Under the pieces are notes generated by a model that worked only from the letters and a program-made list of their open reading frames with translations, had not been told where the DNA came from and ran no database searches. From assembly GCA_021464245.1 (NCBI GenBank), contig JADCRB010000016.1, forward strand, positions 12,709,459 through 12,773,458: 64,000 nt of DNA, read 5' to 3'. This document shows positions 34,180-47,528 of the stretch, in pieces; position 1 is the first letter of the stretch, and every line of letters begins with the position of its first letter. The stretch is from Carallia brachiata. Lineage: Eukaryota > Streptophyta > Magnoliopsida > Malpighiales > Rhizophoraceae. A program made the translations under genes and the position numbers.

Positions 34180-34400
34180 AAAATAGTTATATGGTTATCA
34201 CCCGATAGTCTGGTTGAATTTCGGTTCGCTTCTCCTTGTTACGGCTCAGGTTGGAGTCTTCTCTCCATGATTGCCCCTAATTTAAAGAGTTTTGAATGTA
34301 AAATATACGTTAATAAATTCTAAATTCATTCATATTACTACTTAGATATAAACGAAACTCATTTAAATATAATAATATTTATATAATAAACCCCTCTTTA
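34180..34400 (+). mobile_element. SINE-like copy (degenerate)
   Basis: AGTCTGGTTGAATTTCGGTTCGC...TTACGGCTCAGGTTGGAGTC matches the head of the SINE at 12590 (AGTCTGACGATACTCGATGCGTC...TTATGGTTCAGGTTCGAGTC). The B box is mutated. The 3' end is lost or diverged. Confidence 0.4.
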
Positions 34401-34961
34401 CGAAAAGTTAAATAAAAATGATAATAATTAATCCGTATTCAGCCACAAATAAGATAAACAACAAACTCTTAATGCACATTTTTTTACGATTAAAAAAATA
34501 GTTATATGGTCACATTTTTGTTATCAAAATAATTTTAGCTAAAGATAACACTTTAGGTAGGTATTTTTATCACTGCATGTATATAATTTTTAAAAATACA
34601 ATATGTGATTTGTAAATCTATATTGTATGGTATTTGACCACATTTTAAAATTTTCAAAAATAAAAAATCTGCACCTTAAACGTATTAAAATTAATCAAAA
34701 AATAAAAATACGTATAGATAATCAAACTAAAATAATATTGTATTAAAAATATATTCAAAAAAGAAACCCAAAAAAAAAGAAAAAAAACTGGAGATGTGCT
34801 ACAAAACTCGTTTTGCGTGGTCTCACAATTCCAACTACGTTGAAGGTAAATTCTACGAAATGCCAATTGGGCAAGCGTTGCTCTACAGTAACGGGCATTG
34901 CTTTGTGAAAAGCAACATGCCAGAAAATAATTGTGATAAAAATAAGAAAACCTAAATAGGC
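34401..34961. other. Gene-free stretch
   Basis: AT-rich spacer upstream of the 800-bp retroposon. No gene, RNA gene or clear repeat recognised. Confidence 0.5.
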
Positions 34962-34970
34962 GTGTGATCA

Positions 34971-35771
34971 CAAACCTTTAGCGTACGTCGATGGGTTGCT
35001 ACCGTGTGTGGGAGAGATTTGATTAGATTTTGTCGCCTTTTGTGGTGTTTAGTGCACTGCGTGGGCTTGTGCTCTTTGTAAGTTTCATTTTCTTGTTGTT
35101 GGTTAGTTGTTTCGAGACTTTAGTGGCTCATCTCCCTGTTGTACTGTCTGGTTCCTTAGTCGGAGTTGTTGTTGGGCTCCCTAGCCGCTCTCTCGTCTCT
35201 ATGATAGGTGGAGGGTGGGGGAAGGGGTCTTTTAGAGGTCGGCCGCCCTTGTACAATCTGGAGTCGTCTTTGGTAGAGCCCTGCCTTGTCTGCTTCAAGC
35301 TTCTGGTCGCCGCTTTTGGTTTAGTCTTTTCTCGGTTTAGCTTGCATCTACTCTGTAGCTTTGGTTTGTTTAATCGTCGTTTGGTTAGCATCCTGGCGTT
35401 TGGGGCGAAGTCGCCGCCGTTTGGTCCCTTGGGGCTTTGCGCCGTTCTTGGGTTAATGAGTTCCACTGTCGTGTGCGGTAGAGGATCTGGAGGCTTCTGT
35501 CCTCCTGTTCCTCTATTAGTGGGCTTCAGGCCTTTCCTTACGTATGGGCCATTTTCTTTTCCAGCTATAGGCTTGGACTTGTGGTTATCTCAGCCTGTAT
35601 GGTTTGCTGTCAGATTGGGCTTGCTGTTGGGGTGGGTTGGGTTTTGTTACTTAAGTTGGCCTACTTTTTTCCTTTTGTACTGGTAGATTGGGTTCTTTAG
35701 TCTAACCCTTTATGTATCTACTTTAAATTTCAATGAAACACAATTTTTTTTGTGTTAAAAAAAAAAAAAAT
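34971..35771 (+). mobile_element. ~800-bp GC-rich poly(A) retroposon, copy 1
   Basis: Flanked by a perfect 9-bp direct repeat GTGTGATCA (34962-34970 and 35772-35780) and ending in a run of 14 A, so it was inserted by target-primed reverse transcription. It is much richer in G+T than its surroundings. It carries an uninterrupted frame of 218 codons (35030-35686; first codon TTG) that is Leu/Val/Phe/Gly-rich and has no recognised domain; the opposite strand is also open for 112 codons. It shares blocks with 58938-59744 (GTGGGCTTNGTGCTCTTNGTAAG, TTGGCCTACTTT, GGGTTCTTT). No reverse transcriptase, so non-autonomous. Confidence 0.7.
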
Positions 35772-35780
35772 GTGTGATCA

Positions 35781-36839
35781 TTTTGGGAATGACTGAATAA
35801 GAAATGTGGATCTTTGTGGTAAAGTAAGGGTAAAACTTATTAGAAATAAATCGAGGTAGTCCCAATTATATTAGTTTGGACACAACTAATGTAAACGAGG
35901 CAATGCTCCAATCAAGAGGGTAACCAAATATGGGTGGATGATGAGAAGGAAGGGAGACAAACACTTAGGTTGTTTCGAGAATTTTTTGTTATGAAGTATT
36001 TACAATAATTAAGTCTCAGGCTAATCTACTGCATTACAAAATAGATCGAAGAGAAAATATTCATGTAACTAACCCTAATTAAATTTAATATTAAGAATTT
36101 TTTTTTGTTGTTGTTGAATGCACAATTACAACTATTCAATTTATATTGACATTTTACCTATGTTATTTTTTTTTTAAATTAAAAAACTGTATTTTATAAC
36201 ATTTTTCTTAATCATTGAGCTATGACGTTTGGATAGTAATAATGAAGACCTATACATCATGACAAAATACTTTTAAAATATGGATACAAGTATTATTAAG
36301 AATTTCAAAAACCATATACGTACCTATGGCATGATATTTAACAAATTATGAATTAAAGTATCCAACATAATTACTAAGATAAAAGATGTTTGTGGACTAT
36401 TGTTCTTATACCAACAAACCATTCATTCATATATTCTTAAAAAAAATATTACTTCTGTAACCTTTAAGAATTTTAAATTTACTTTATATGCGTTTGATAC
36501 ATATCTAACAGACTAATTAGAATAGTTTGACTTGCATATTAAAATGAGAAAGTATTCTCAAAATTTTTTCATTTTGATTTATTTTATTTAATATCTTTTG
36601 ACACTTCTGACATTTTTTTAAGTGACAATTGTTGTTTCTAATATAGATATACGTAATTGGGAATTGAATCTCGTTTAATAAGAAGAAGACTCACTCATTT
36701 CATAAAACAAAAAAAAAAAACGAACAATTGAAATTATAAGCAAATTATTTTATTCATTGCTACAACTATCATGCTATTGTTGTACTTATTGGAAATGGGG
36801 TTGACATAAGTTCTGAATTGAGCATAGTTTAATTAGAAG
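35781..36839. other. Gene-free AT-rich stretch
   Basis: No gene, RNA gene or clear repeat recognised apart from homopolymer runs. Confidence 0.55.
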
Positions 36840-36849
36840 CCGGTAAGCT

Positions 36850-37220
36850 TCTTTGACATGGTTCATGTAGTTTGTTTCGATTGGGGAGCCAATGAAGACA
36901 ATGCCTTGGTTTCACCCATGTGTTCTTTAATGCGCGCTTGAAGTGCCTCAAGCTTTTCCTTCACCTCCAATAGCTCATCCAAATTCATCTCCTCAATTGG
37001 TTTGGGCTTTAGCACCCATCTTCTTTTAGCAATCTGTCAAGGACTTTTCCTCTATCTTTCTCAGCCTGGAGTTGTTTCAGGATTTGATCATGTTTTTGAT
37101 TTGAGCTTCTTGATCCTTTTCTTCCTTGAGGATCGATTTCAAGGACATTTTTCTATTTCCTTGATTTAATTTGAATTTTTCCTCTCTTTTTTCGTCGCAG
37201 GAGCTACTCCCTTTAGCCAT
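36850..37220 (-). pseudogene. Small charged coiled-coil ORF, broken; possible type I MADS-like relic
   Basis: ATG at 37220 opens MAKGSSSCDEKREEKFKLNQ and stops after 47 codons. A second frame downstream reads RRWVLKPKPIEEMNLDELLE followed by VKEKLEALQARIKEHMGE, with a clear heptad-like Leu/Glu/Lys pattern, and closes with a TGA near 36864. The W-x-PIEEMNL-x-EL-x-LKE arrangement recalls the C-terminal part of type I (AGL62-like) MADS proteins, but no MADS domain can be seen. At least two frame breaks. Identity is tentative. Confidence 0.4.
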
Positions 37221-39246
37221 TGCAACTTTTGACGATTCATCGTTGTTTCTATATTGTGATTAACTGAAGGAGAGAGGAAAAACGAGAGATGGGTTGCTTT
37301 CCGTATGGAAGAGTATAAATAGCCATTGCGATTAAGTATATCGGAATCATAGCTAATTTGGTAAATGAATAATTTTATGACATGTTTTATTTATTTTGCA
37401 ATTAGAATTATATTTCCCTTATAGTTTATTTGGTTTAATTTGATATTAGAATCAAACTCTATTTTGTATCACTATCTAATTCATTTAAAAATAAGAATTG
37501 AAATGTGACATAATGTTTTAAATTTCGAGTCAACAAATATTATTCAGTTCTTCTAAATTCTCATTATCATCATATTTCTTCACAAGATAATTGCACCGTA
37601 AAACTTACGTTACAATAAACTAAAATTAAAACTAGTGATATAAGGGACATTGAAGGTTTTATTCACAAAAATGTGTTACAATTGCAATTAAAACATATAA
37701 TGTCAGATGATATAGGCCACCAAAAGAAAAAAAAAATTTACCACATTACTTTTCCTATAAAAGCATTAGTGAACTTACACCATCTTTTGATTAAGTCAAA
37801 AATTCCTAATGAATCTGAACTTATTCCCAAAAAGGAAAGCCTTACATTACTACTATTCAAGTTATGGTAAGCTCATAATCATATTTCCTTTATTTACTAG
37901 TATTATTATTAATCCTTATCTTTTAGTTAGGTACAATTTAGTACTCAGTAAACCATATCAGATTATAGAAACTAGTAAATGATTAGTCAATGCTTTATAG
38001 ATTTTCATTCTCAATATATCTTATCCGCATTATATTTTGCATAAAATAAAATTTAAAGAGTTTGAGATTAAAGAATTCTAATAATCCCTTTAACATTTTT
38101 TTCCTGGCTAGGTATTAGATTTTTTTTTTTTTTATCCTTTTATCTGCAAAAGAGGAGAAAAATTCAAGAACAGGAAGTGGTATTAGATTTTCTTGGGCTA
38201 CATTCTGCTGGGATGGGAAGGAATGCTGGAGAAGTGGGCTTGGGCAGTTGGTAGGGTAAGTAGGGCCTAAACATGGTTGTTATCATGGTGGATTGATTTG
38301 TATATTCTTTTGGATTTACAACGTGCGTTGTAAAATATTTGTTCTATTTGACTTAGGCCCATTTTCTAGTTGTAAAGATTTGAGCTTGTAGGCTCTGAGC
38401 CCAATTCATAATGTCCTTGTAATGAATATCCCAGCTTGTTTCTTTAAAAAAAATGTACACAAAAGTAGGCCCAAGCCCGCTGCGTTCAATTTTTGCAATA
38501 AACTTCGAACGAGCAACTGTAGTCCATAATACTATGAGAAGGAGATAGAATTTTTTTCTTGATAAATGCGGAAGAAATTAAGGTCACAACATAGTTCAAT
38601 CTACCCATTTTGGAATACTTACCAATCTTTTTAACAAGTGATTCAAGTAGTGCTATTAGAATTTAAAAAAAAATAACTAAAAAAAATATATAAAATGAAT
38701 TTTCTATTAGATCCAATTAACTGTAAAATCTAAATTGAAAATTAGAATTAAACTAAAAGGAAGCTTGAAATCTAGACCGGATCGATTGGTTAAACTGAGG
38801 ACTGGTCAAATGTCCAGTTTGGTAAGACCATTGGAACCAGAGAGTTTGGAAATCGTAAAAAAATTAGTGAACTAGGCTGGTTCGAGTGAGAGGATGGTTG
38901 ACATTTTAAATTGGCCAAAAACCTTTAGCCTCCACTTTGAAAGGTGTCATTGCTCAACACTAGTCTCACTATGCCTTTTGTTCAAACCTTATATATATAT
39001 ATATTTCTCTTTTTCTATTTTTTCGGCTAAATACTATAACAATGTAAGAAAATTGTAATTTAGTATGAAAATTTGCATCTAAACTTCTTCTACCTTATAT
39101 AAAATTAATATCTTATATAAATATAATTCTTAAAATACAATTTTCTTTAAATGACTATCATCTTTTATTAAAACTTTTCATCACACTATTTGCAACATCC
39201 ATGTAAACTATATAATTTAAATAAAACCTTTAATTCATGTATAAAC

Positions 39247-39292
<46 letters not shown>

Positions 39293-39900
39293 GTATCTTA
39301 CATAATATTATAATTTACATATTAATATTTTGTATACAGTGTACATAAATATTTAATTTTTATATATTTATATTAAATATAAATTTTATTAAGTTAAATC
39401 CAATTAGACAGATTAAACCGATCAAACATTTTAACTTATAAATTTTTTAATTTAATGATCAATTCAAATTTTATAACTTGAAAGAAAAAAAAGTAGTGTT
39501 TATATCAGTTTTTGATTCCTACGGCACCGACTCAAAGCCACCCTGGTAGGGAAAAACAGACTTAAAAATAACGCATCCAATTCCAATGTAACTTAGGTAA
39601 TGGCGGGCCCCCAACGATGAGACAGAAATTAGGTATTTTCTTGGTACGCACGAGAAACGTGACAGACAGACACGCAGACAGACATGAGATGTACACAACA
39701 GCAACGTAAACATTAATTAACAAAACAGCATATAAAAAACCTGCGAGCGAGCGAGCGAGTGGGTCCAATTCAATTTGTCCGCAAAACGCAGCCATCCAGC
39801 CATCGGCTGTCCGTCCATCCATCCATCCATCCCTCCCTAATAATTCCATATATATAGAATAGAAAATAGGAAGAAAAAGAAAAAAACCAAAAAAAAAAAT
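37221..39900. other. Gene-free stretch with a poly(A)-tailed retroposon-like block
   Basis: No gene supported. Around 38180-38450 a GC-richer block ends in AATATCCCAGCTTGTTTC and a short A-tail and may be an old retroposon. A TATAAATA occurs at 37312-37319. Confidence 0.45.
39250..39290. repeat. (TA)n microsatellite
   Basis: About 20 uninterrupted TA units. Confidence 0.95.
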
Positions 39901-39904
39901 TAAA

Positions 39905-40040
39905 AAGGAAAGAAAATCGAGGGTGTTTTAGAGAGAGAGAGAGAGCGCGTTGAGAGAGAAAAGAAGAAGCAGCTCTGGATTCCTCCTCTTCCCGTCCGGC
40001 GCGACGGTTCTTATGCCGATTGGTTTTCAGGTCCTTCTTC

Positions 40041-40071
<31 letters not shown>

Positions 40072-42360
40072 TTCTGTATAAGTATCTCTCTCTGCCGTGT
40101 CTGTGTTTGCGTGTCGTCGGCTTCGATGTTTTGATTGGAACCGGATCCGAGATCCGTTACTATTTTGATGTGAAAAGTCGTTTGATTGTTGCCTTGCCCG
40201 AAAAGATCTTTTTTCGATGTGGGTTGCCTGAAGGGTTTCTTTTTTTGTTTGTTTTAATTGTGATTTTAACCTAAATTAGGGTTTGCGGTTGTTGATTATT
40301 GGATTGGTGGTGGCGAAAACGGGTAAGCTGTTCCACCAGGGGGATATTTGGGTTGTCCAATTTGGCATTGATGTGGACAATTAGATTTGATACACAGCGC
40401 GGAGGATGTTCTGCATAAATTAATAGATCTTTTAAAATTTTAGGATCTGAGATTTCAGGATTTTTCTTTTCTTTTTCTTTTTGTGGTTATAGAATCTTTG
40501 CAGTGTGGGTTTTATTGATTTGGACGCATCCTCATCTGATTGTGGAAGCACTCATGAATTTTCAGTCACAGAAATACAAATTACACATTCTGTTTCTATC
40601 TTTAAAAACTCTTTGTCTCCGATGATATTATTTACCATAGACGACGGTTTGACTGGGATCTTTCCTTGGGACTTTATCCCAGTTGAACAATGCAATAACT
40701 AAGAGAATAGTCTATCTTCTTAGTGGCTTTAAGTTAAATTAATTCACATGAGCGAAATGTCATTGTTTCTCACTCTGTCATTTCCATTCAATGCTTTTAA
40801 TTTGTGGCTTTATGGTGTATTCAAATGCTCTAGCTTTGTATATTGTTTCTTTCTGTTTCTTTAGTTTGGCTTTGTGTACATGTTGAATGATTTTTTTTTC
40901 TTCAATATGCTTGCTATCATGGAGTGTTCTTTAAATTTTTTGGTCTGTTTGAACCAGTGTGATATTCTTGGATTTGTTGGCTGGCAAATGAGTTTGTTGG
41001 GTGGCAAATGAGTTTAAGTGAGGAGAAATATTGTCGTAATTTGTTGTCTGGTCCATTTGTTATGATGAATTGGATGTGGCTAAATTTGGACCAAGTAGTT
41101 ATGCCCTTCTACTTGATGGGCTAGACGTGGTATAACATTAAGATTACTCTATTGTGACATAGAGGTCACACATTGGAGTCACAGAAATAGCCTCTTTATA
41201 AAAATAGGGTTTAGGTTTCCTCACGTGACCCTTTCCATGACACTGCAGTGTGGGAGCTTTGTGCACTAGGACACTCTTCTTAGTTATGCCTCTGCACTTC
41301 CTTGAGTTTTACTTTATTTATAAGCTTCTACTTTCATGATTTGGTTCTTATTGGTAATTTAAGCTTGATTTTTTAACTGGTCTTAGGTTGTGCTGGACTT
41401 GGATCTAAACGGCTTCATTTCTTTTAGTGAGACATGGAGGGAATTTTTGTCTGGTCAAACTGCTACCTGTACCGGGTTATGTCACTGCAAGAAGTGCTCG
41501 ACTGGCGGTTTCTTACCACTGGAGATTTTCTTCTGGTTTCCTTTGTTAATTGCACTTAGTGGTCATTTTCTCTTTGATGAACACTGTAGGAGGCGTGATG
41601 CAAAATTTTTCTGAGACAGGTTTTGGATCTTTAGTGCACTTCTTCAGATAAGTAACTGTTCTATTTATCTTTGACCATTGTGTCACACTTGATTTTTTCG
41701 TTCCCCTTTATCTCTCTGTCAGATTGTTTTGGTGAAAGTGCATTGGTGATACAACATCCAGTCAAAGTGAACATGCCTTCTGGGGTACAATTTTGTTATG
41801 ATCCATCTCTTTAGTCAGTCTCATTTTGTTTTCTCTAACTTTGTGATGCCATTGCAGGGCTGAAGTCTGCAACAAATCAATTGAAATTTATGCAGTTGGT
41901 AAAATTAGATAAGCCATTAGTTCAAATCTCTGCAGATGTCATCTACCTTCTTCTTGCTTTAGATGGGTACCAGCTAAGAGTTGTTAGAAATCAGTTACCC
42001 AAACGAGTACTAATTGTATAGATGTGGTGGTTTTTGCATTTCGTTTTTAAGCCCCTGGGTTGCTGTCTCGAGCTTTAGTTGTCTGTCCTGTTTTCTTCAA
42101 CAGTCATGTTCTCCACTACACTTTCTCCAGTATTCTGTTTATCATTGTAAAGCTATGGATCTGGCTATGAATAAGGCCATGAAGCTTGTCCATCAGAAAC
42201 ATTTTGGTTTTGTTCTCTCAACTGCTGTCAGAGAAAATTAATAGGAGTTTACCCGGACCAGCAAAGCGGTTCGTCTACTTGACAGTTGGGATCGTCTACT
42301 ACAAATGTCATATAGCTTATTTTCTCTCCTTTTCTGAAAAACTGCTCTCTTTCTGTTCCA
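39905..42360 (+). other. 5' UTR exon(s) and long leader introns of the MHK-type kinase
   Basis: A (GA)n run at about 39930-39948 and a polypyrimidine (CT)n run at about 40040-40075 flank a GC-rich leader-like sequence ending TTTTCAG|GTCC near 40031, suggesting a non-coding first exon and its donor. No coding exon is seen before the ATG at 42368. Exact UTR exons cannot be fixed without transcripts. Confidence 0.45.
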
Positions 42361-42367
42361 CAAGAAG

Positions 42368-45300
42368 ATGGAAAGGTGAAACTTGCTTTTCTTCTAACTT
42401 GATCATAATTAAGTCGTCTGTATTAATTACATAATTGATGCAACCTAAAGCAGGTACAAGTTGATCAGGAAGTTGGTGATGGCATTTGGGAGTGTTTGGC
42501 GGGCAATTAATAAGCAATCTGGTGAAGTTGTAAGTTTATTTTCAGTTTTATTTTTGCTAACACTAAGGCAGTTTTGTGAAAGTTTTTTGGTTATACTGCT
42601 TTTAATTGGATATACTTCTATGTTAATGTCAAACAGGTTGCAATAAAAAAGATGAAGAAAAAATATTATTCATGGGAAGAGTGCGTAAATTTAAGGGAAG
42701 TCAAGGTAGTATCATTTACATGTTCGTTTTCTGCCATTTGCATTGCTAAATATTCCTTATTCATGAATGCTCTACTCCATTCTGAAGTCACTACGGAAAA
42801 TGAATCACCCCAATATGTGAAGCTCAAGGAAGTCATTCGGGAAAAAGATACTTATATTTTGTCTTCGAGTACCTGGTAAGTCATTCATAAATCGATATTG
42901 TTCCCTTGTCTCATTGTGGAGGGCCATAGGTTTGAACATTTATTTTCCAGGAATGCAACCTTTACCAACTTATTAAGGACAGAGAAAAGCTATTCTCTGA
43001 AGCTGAAGTCAGAAATTGGTGTTTCCAAGTTTTCATGGTCTTGCTTACATGCATCATCGTGGATATTTCATTCATCGTGATCTTAAGCCAGGTAACTTTG
43101 ATCTTTTGATTTGCATTGCAATCATAGTGGCAATTCAGTAACTTGCAAAGAGTAGTTACAAGAGACAATTATTTTCATTTGATTTTAGCCAACTAGCATA
43201 TGAGAACCTTGGTTAAATGGGAGGTTTTGATGGAAACTCTCCTCAATGACAGTGGTACCCAAATGACTTACCTTTGACAACCTTAGGGTTCATTGTTTAT
43301 CTATTTATTTATTTTTTGTTGTTCTTTTTCTAACCAGTCATGAGCTTCACTTTATTTTCTCAGTCCCTATACTATTGTTTGGCCAACAGTTACTTTCTAA
43401 TATCATTTGCTTTAGTGTTTCAGGTGGTTATGTATTTGATGATTAGATGATACACTTTTAGGTCATCAAGTTGTTGGCCAACTAAGATTTGATCATCTAA
43501 ATAGCCTCTGCACCTTAATCTTCCATGTTTGCTATTCGCCATTGAGACTAATAATAGCTTGTCGTTTTGTGTAGAGAACTTGTTGGTTACAAAAGATGTA
43601 ATTAAAATTGCTGATTTTGGTCTTGCACGAGAAATCAACTCACAACCACCGTACACGGAGTATGTCTCAACTCGGTGGTATGTCATCATTTTTTCTTCCA
43701 TCTGGTTTTTGCTACTGATGGAACCATCAAACATTGTTTTGTCATGCTAAGCCATATTTTTGTGCATTTTAGGTATCGTGCTCCTGAAGTTCTGCTTCAG
43801 TCGTTCCTGTATGGTTCCAAAGTTGGTTAGTAGCACAAGAGAATTTGCTTATGTTTATATCCAATAACATTGATCGAGGAACCCTATGTGCATGATACAT
43901 CACTTTTTTGTTTTATTTTTTTCTTCCCTGTAGATATGTGGGCAATGGGAGCAATTATGGCTGAGCTATTCACTCTTCGTCCTCTTTTCCCTGGTACCAG
44001 GTGCACTCCTGAGTCCCTGTTTCAGATTTGTCCATAGTTTCTGTTAGAGTTTATGTAACTGGCCATTTTTGCTTGAGCAGTGAAGCAGATGAGATCTACA
44101 AGATATGCAGTGTGATAGGCAGTCCAACACAGGATTCTTGGGCAGGTGGACTTAGTCTTGCGGGGGCCATTAATTACCAGTTTCCACAGGTCATCTGCTT
44201 GTTTCCCTTGCTATGTTCAGGAAGACATGTAATTTTTTTTTTTTTTTTTAATGATGATGTGTAAACCTGGAGTGCTTGTCTTCTGGCCAGCATTCGAACA
44301 CTATATTTGTGCATTAGAGCTAATGTTAGGCATCTGTCTAGGTACAGAAATGAACTATGGTTTAATGTTCAAAGTGTACCATTGTCTACTTTGTTATTGC
44401 AGTTTGCTGCTGTCCACCTTTCTGCTCTGATACCATCAGCAAGCGAGGATGCAGTCAACCTTATTACAGTTAGTACTGTTCTCAAATATTTTTGTTGCTT
44501 ACAAATGTTGGGCCATAAACAGTAGACATTTTGTATCCATTTGGCTTGATATTATTTCTAGTTGACCTTTTCCTTTGAACATGCAGTCGCTTTGTGCTTG
44601 GGACCCCTGCAAGCGGCCCACAGCTGCAGAGGCCTTGCAACATCCATTCTTCCAGGTACTATTTTTCGGTTTCACTTTTAAGTTTCTAGTGTACAAAAAT
44701 TTCTATGTTTTTTTTAAGTTTTTGCTGGAGTGGTATGGAAGTCATTTCCAGTCATTGAATCAGGCGTACATCTTTCATATTGCAGAGTTGCTTCTATGTT
44801 CCGCCATCTCTTCGTTCCAGAGCAGCTGCTACTAGGACACCTCCATCTGGTTTGTTATTTCTGTCTGCTTTCTTGGTTTCTTTCAGGAACTATTGCTAGA
44901 TTTATTTTGTTCTTGTTTTATTGACACATTTTAAAAAATGATTAATTACTGCACTATAGCTGGGACTAAGGGAACAGTCGAACAGCAATCTAGGAGATAT
45001 TCTGGGGCATTGACTAATTCAAAGCTCGTTAATAAGTCTCCTTCTCCGAAGTTACGTCCGTCTTTAAGCACAGGTTTGTGTAAACTTGAATGATTTGGGG
45101 ATTATTGAGCTGCCTTTTTATGTCACGTCACTTTTTGATTGGTAATTTGTGCATTTCACAGTGATTTTAGGCCTCCATATTAAAATAAAATTAAAGTTGT
45201 GGTTGTACATTGTGCCCCAAGAGCATTGCTGGTGCTATGCTTTTAATATGGGATTGAGAGAAACTTGAAGTGACAACTTTTTTCACGAACTGTTTGTCAA

Positions 45301-46505
45301 ATATATTTGAATTTGTTATCTGATTTATTCTGCTGCTCACATCGTGTACCACATTGCAGGAGTACAACGGAAGCTGGATGTAGTCAACCAGGTAAAAGAT
45401 TGCTCTGTGATTATTCCAGACATAACCGTTGCTTTAATTTGCCCATATCTTATAAATTTATTCAGAAATTGGAAATGAAAGTTTGGATTAAGACTGCCAA
45501 ATAGAAGTAGGCAGCTTCAGGGCTCCTTTAAGTTCCTGCAAGGGCAACATTGTCTACAAGTATAGTGACATTGGGGTTTTGGCAAAGTAATATTAGGGTT
45601 TTGGATCATGCCCTGCCTTGATTATTGACTAGTAAGAATTTAACCGAAGAGGGTCTGCAGTTGGCTCGTTCATTCATTGTTGTCGACTTGTTGCTTTTGG
45701 TCTACCAAATTCACCTTGGCGTAATCATATGATTTGTCAACTTATAATTGAATTTTAAATGTTTCATGGAGTTGGTTTGTTTAAAGGGACATTCCAGTCA
45801 TTGGGTTTAAATAAAATACCATGGTCCCACTTCCAGTTGCCCGGTAATTCTAAAATGGATGTATATATTGACATATTATTCCCTCATGTTGCTTCATGTT
45901 AACATGGCAGATCAAACTATGAGGTCATAAGTCAGAACATAGCAATCTTCTTATTTCTTTATGTTACCTGCATTGCTAACAATGGTTTGTCTGTCTTTTT
46001 GGATGAAGGATGGAAATAAAAATCATAAACCAGTAAAGAGCTCCACCATGCAACCAAAATATCGTCCACCGGGAAGGAAAAGCCCTAGTAAGTTTCTTTG
46101 CAACCATTGTTTGTTCTATCAAACTCTGTTTTGTTTCACTTGGGTAAGATTATGTTTCCTAGTGGCTGTAATCTGCATTAACAGTTTGCTAAATCAAGAA
46201 TAACGACTACCTAGTGTTGAATGCTGGCTCAAACTAATTATATAATTATTATGAATAAAGTTAAATTGAAATTCAATTCATTGGCAGCATCCGTTGTGAA
46301 GGATAAAGCTGGAGGTGGGGTTTCTGATGCTGCTGATAAATTTTCAAGCCTGGCAATTGGTTATCGCAGGCAGACTCTGGTGCAGCCTAGGCCACCTCCT
46401 ATGAGGGCTGGAGTGCAATGGGCCGGTGAATCTAGGGATGTGCTTCTGAGGCCATCTCAAAACTTCCAACCTGGCAGAACTTGTACGAGGAAAGTTGTGG
46501 GATGA
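42368..46505 (+). CDS. MHK: MHK/MAK-type serine/threonine protein kinase, 16 coding exons, N-lobe frame lesions
   Basis: CDK/MAPK-related (RCK family) kinase. Exon 1 is eight bases (42368-42375); others: 42454-42529, 42637-42705, 42788-42875, 42951-43091, 43575-43677, 43773-43825, 43934-44000, 44081-44189, 44403-44468, 44587-44655, 44786-44849, 44960-45073, 45360-45391, 46009-46087, 46288-46505. Seen: [20 protein letters not shown] (catalytic Lys), HRDLKP (exon 5), ADFGLAREI (DFG at 43613), TEY activation-loop motif (43655-43663), [22 protein letters not shown], and a basic Ser/Pro-rich tail ending in RTCTRKVVG. Spliced length is 1356 nt, close to the roughly 450-residue family size. Exon 2 has two compensating indels scrambling the Gly-rich loop; exon 4 lacks two bases and runs into TGA; exon 5 lacks one. 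Exons 6-16 are clean. Either a recent pseudogene or assembly indels. Confidence 0.9.
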
Positions 46506-47325
46506 AAATATGGGCATGTTTGAGAGGACTATACATATATATATAGTTGTGTGTGTTAGTTGCAGGAGCTGAATCTGCAAGGGTGCTTTCCGAGTGAATT
46601 TTACATTTGAGTGCTATCATGCGCTATTATTACATATGAAGAAGTTACTACTATCAATAAATGAAATAAATGACGCCTTCTGATTAATGCTTGCCATCCT
46701 ATGTTTATTTACAATAATGTGATTTTGTTATTCAATTGTGGACAATTGAACTTCTTGTATTGTCAATATCCTACTGGCGTTTGAGGAATCCTTGTTTGCA
46801 AGACTGTAGCTCGACATGCACCATAACAATAGATAACGAACACCAGAAGGCCAGGATATGGAACTTTGTTTTTTGAACACTACGATTTGCAAACGAGTTG
46901 GAGGAGGTAATTAATAGATTTGCACTTAGATCCATCAAATAAAACAGGTCTAATGATATCAAAATTATTAGCAAATTCGTTAGGACTCTTTGACCCTGGG
47001 GCTGAATAATCATCCGCCACTAACCAAACCAAAATTCACCATACAGAAACCATAGAATGCTAAAAAGTAGACAAGATGCATTCTGCATGCGGCCAATTTA
47101 TATTAATTACAATAGGAGAGTTTTTGTTAAAAGTAGTTGCTATCTATTACTTTTTTTCCTCATCAACTGTTAAACTTGAAAAACCCTTGAATTAGTTTCA
47201 TAAACAGATTGATCTCTTTTAAGGTTCGATAAAAATTAGCAATAATCATGTAAATTATATCCTTATTTTAGCGCATCACTATCAATTAGTTAGTTTTAGC
47301 ATGCATCAATGCATAGAATGGATGT
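46506..47325. other. MHK 3' UTR and intergenic region
   Basis: 3' flank with AATAAA-like signals near 46657. No other gene supported. Confidence 0.55.
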
Positions 47326-47528
47326 ATTAAATGCCAAGCCTCTACTAGTCCATTATATGTGCCTAGTAATTAAGATTGAGCTGCCTAATAATCAAGTCCC
47401 AGATTTAGTTCCCACTTTAATAGTTGCATTAAATGCCAAGCCTCTACTAGTCCATTATATGTGCCTAGTAATTAAGATTGAGCTACTTAATAATCAAGTC
47501 TCAGATTTAGTTCCCACTTTAATAGTTG
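47326..47528. repeat. 102-bp tandem duplication
   Basis: Two adjacent copies of ATTAAATGCCAAGCCTCTAC...TTTAATAGTTG start at 47326 and 47428 and differ at only a few positions. Recent local duplication. Confidence 0.95.

Noticed and set aside
35030..35686. 218-codon frame as a host membrane-protein gene
   Set aside because: Lies wholly within a TSD-flanked poly(A) retroposon and begins with TTG; hydrophobicity follows from G/T-rich composition.
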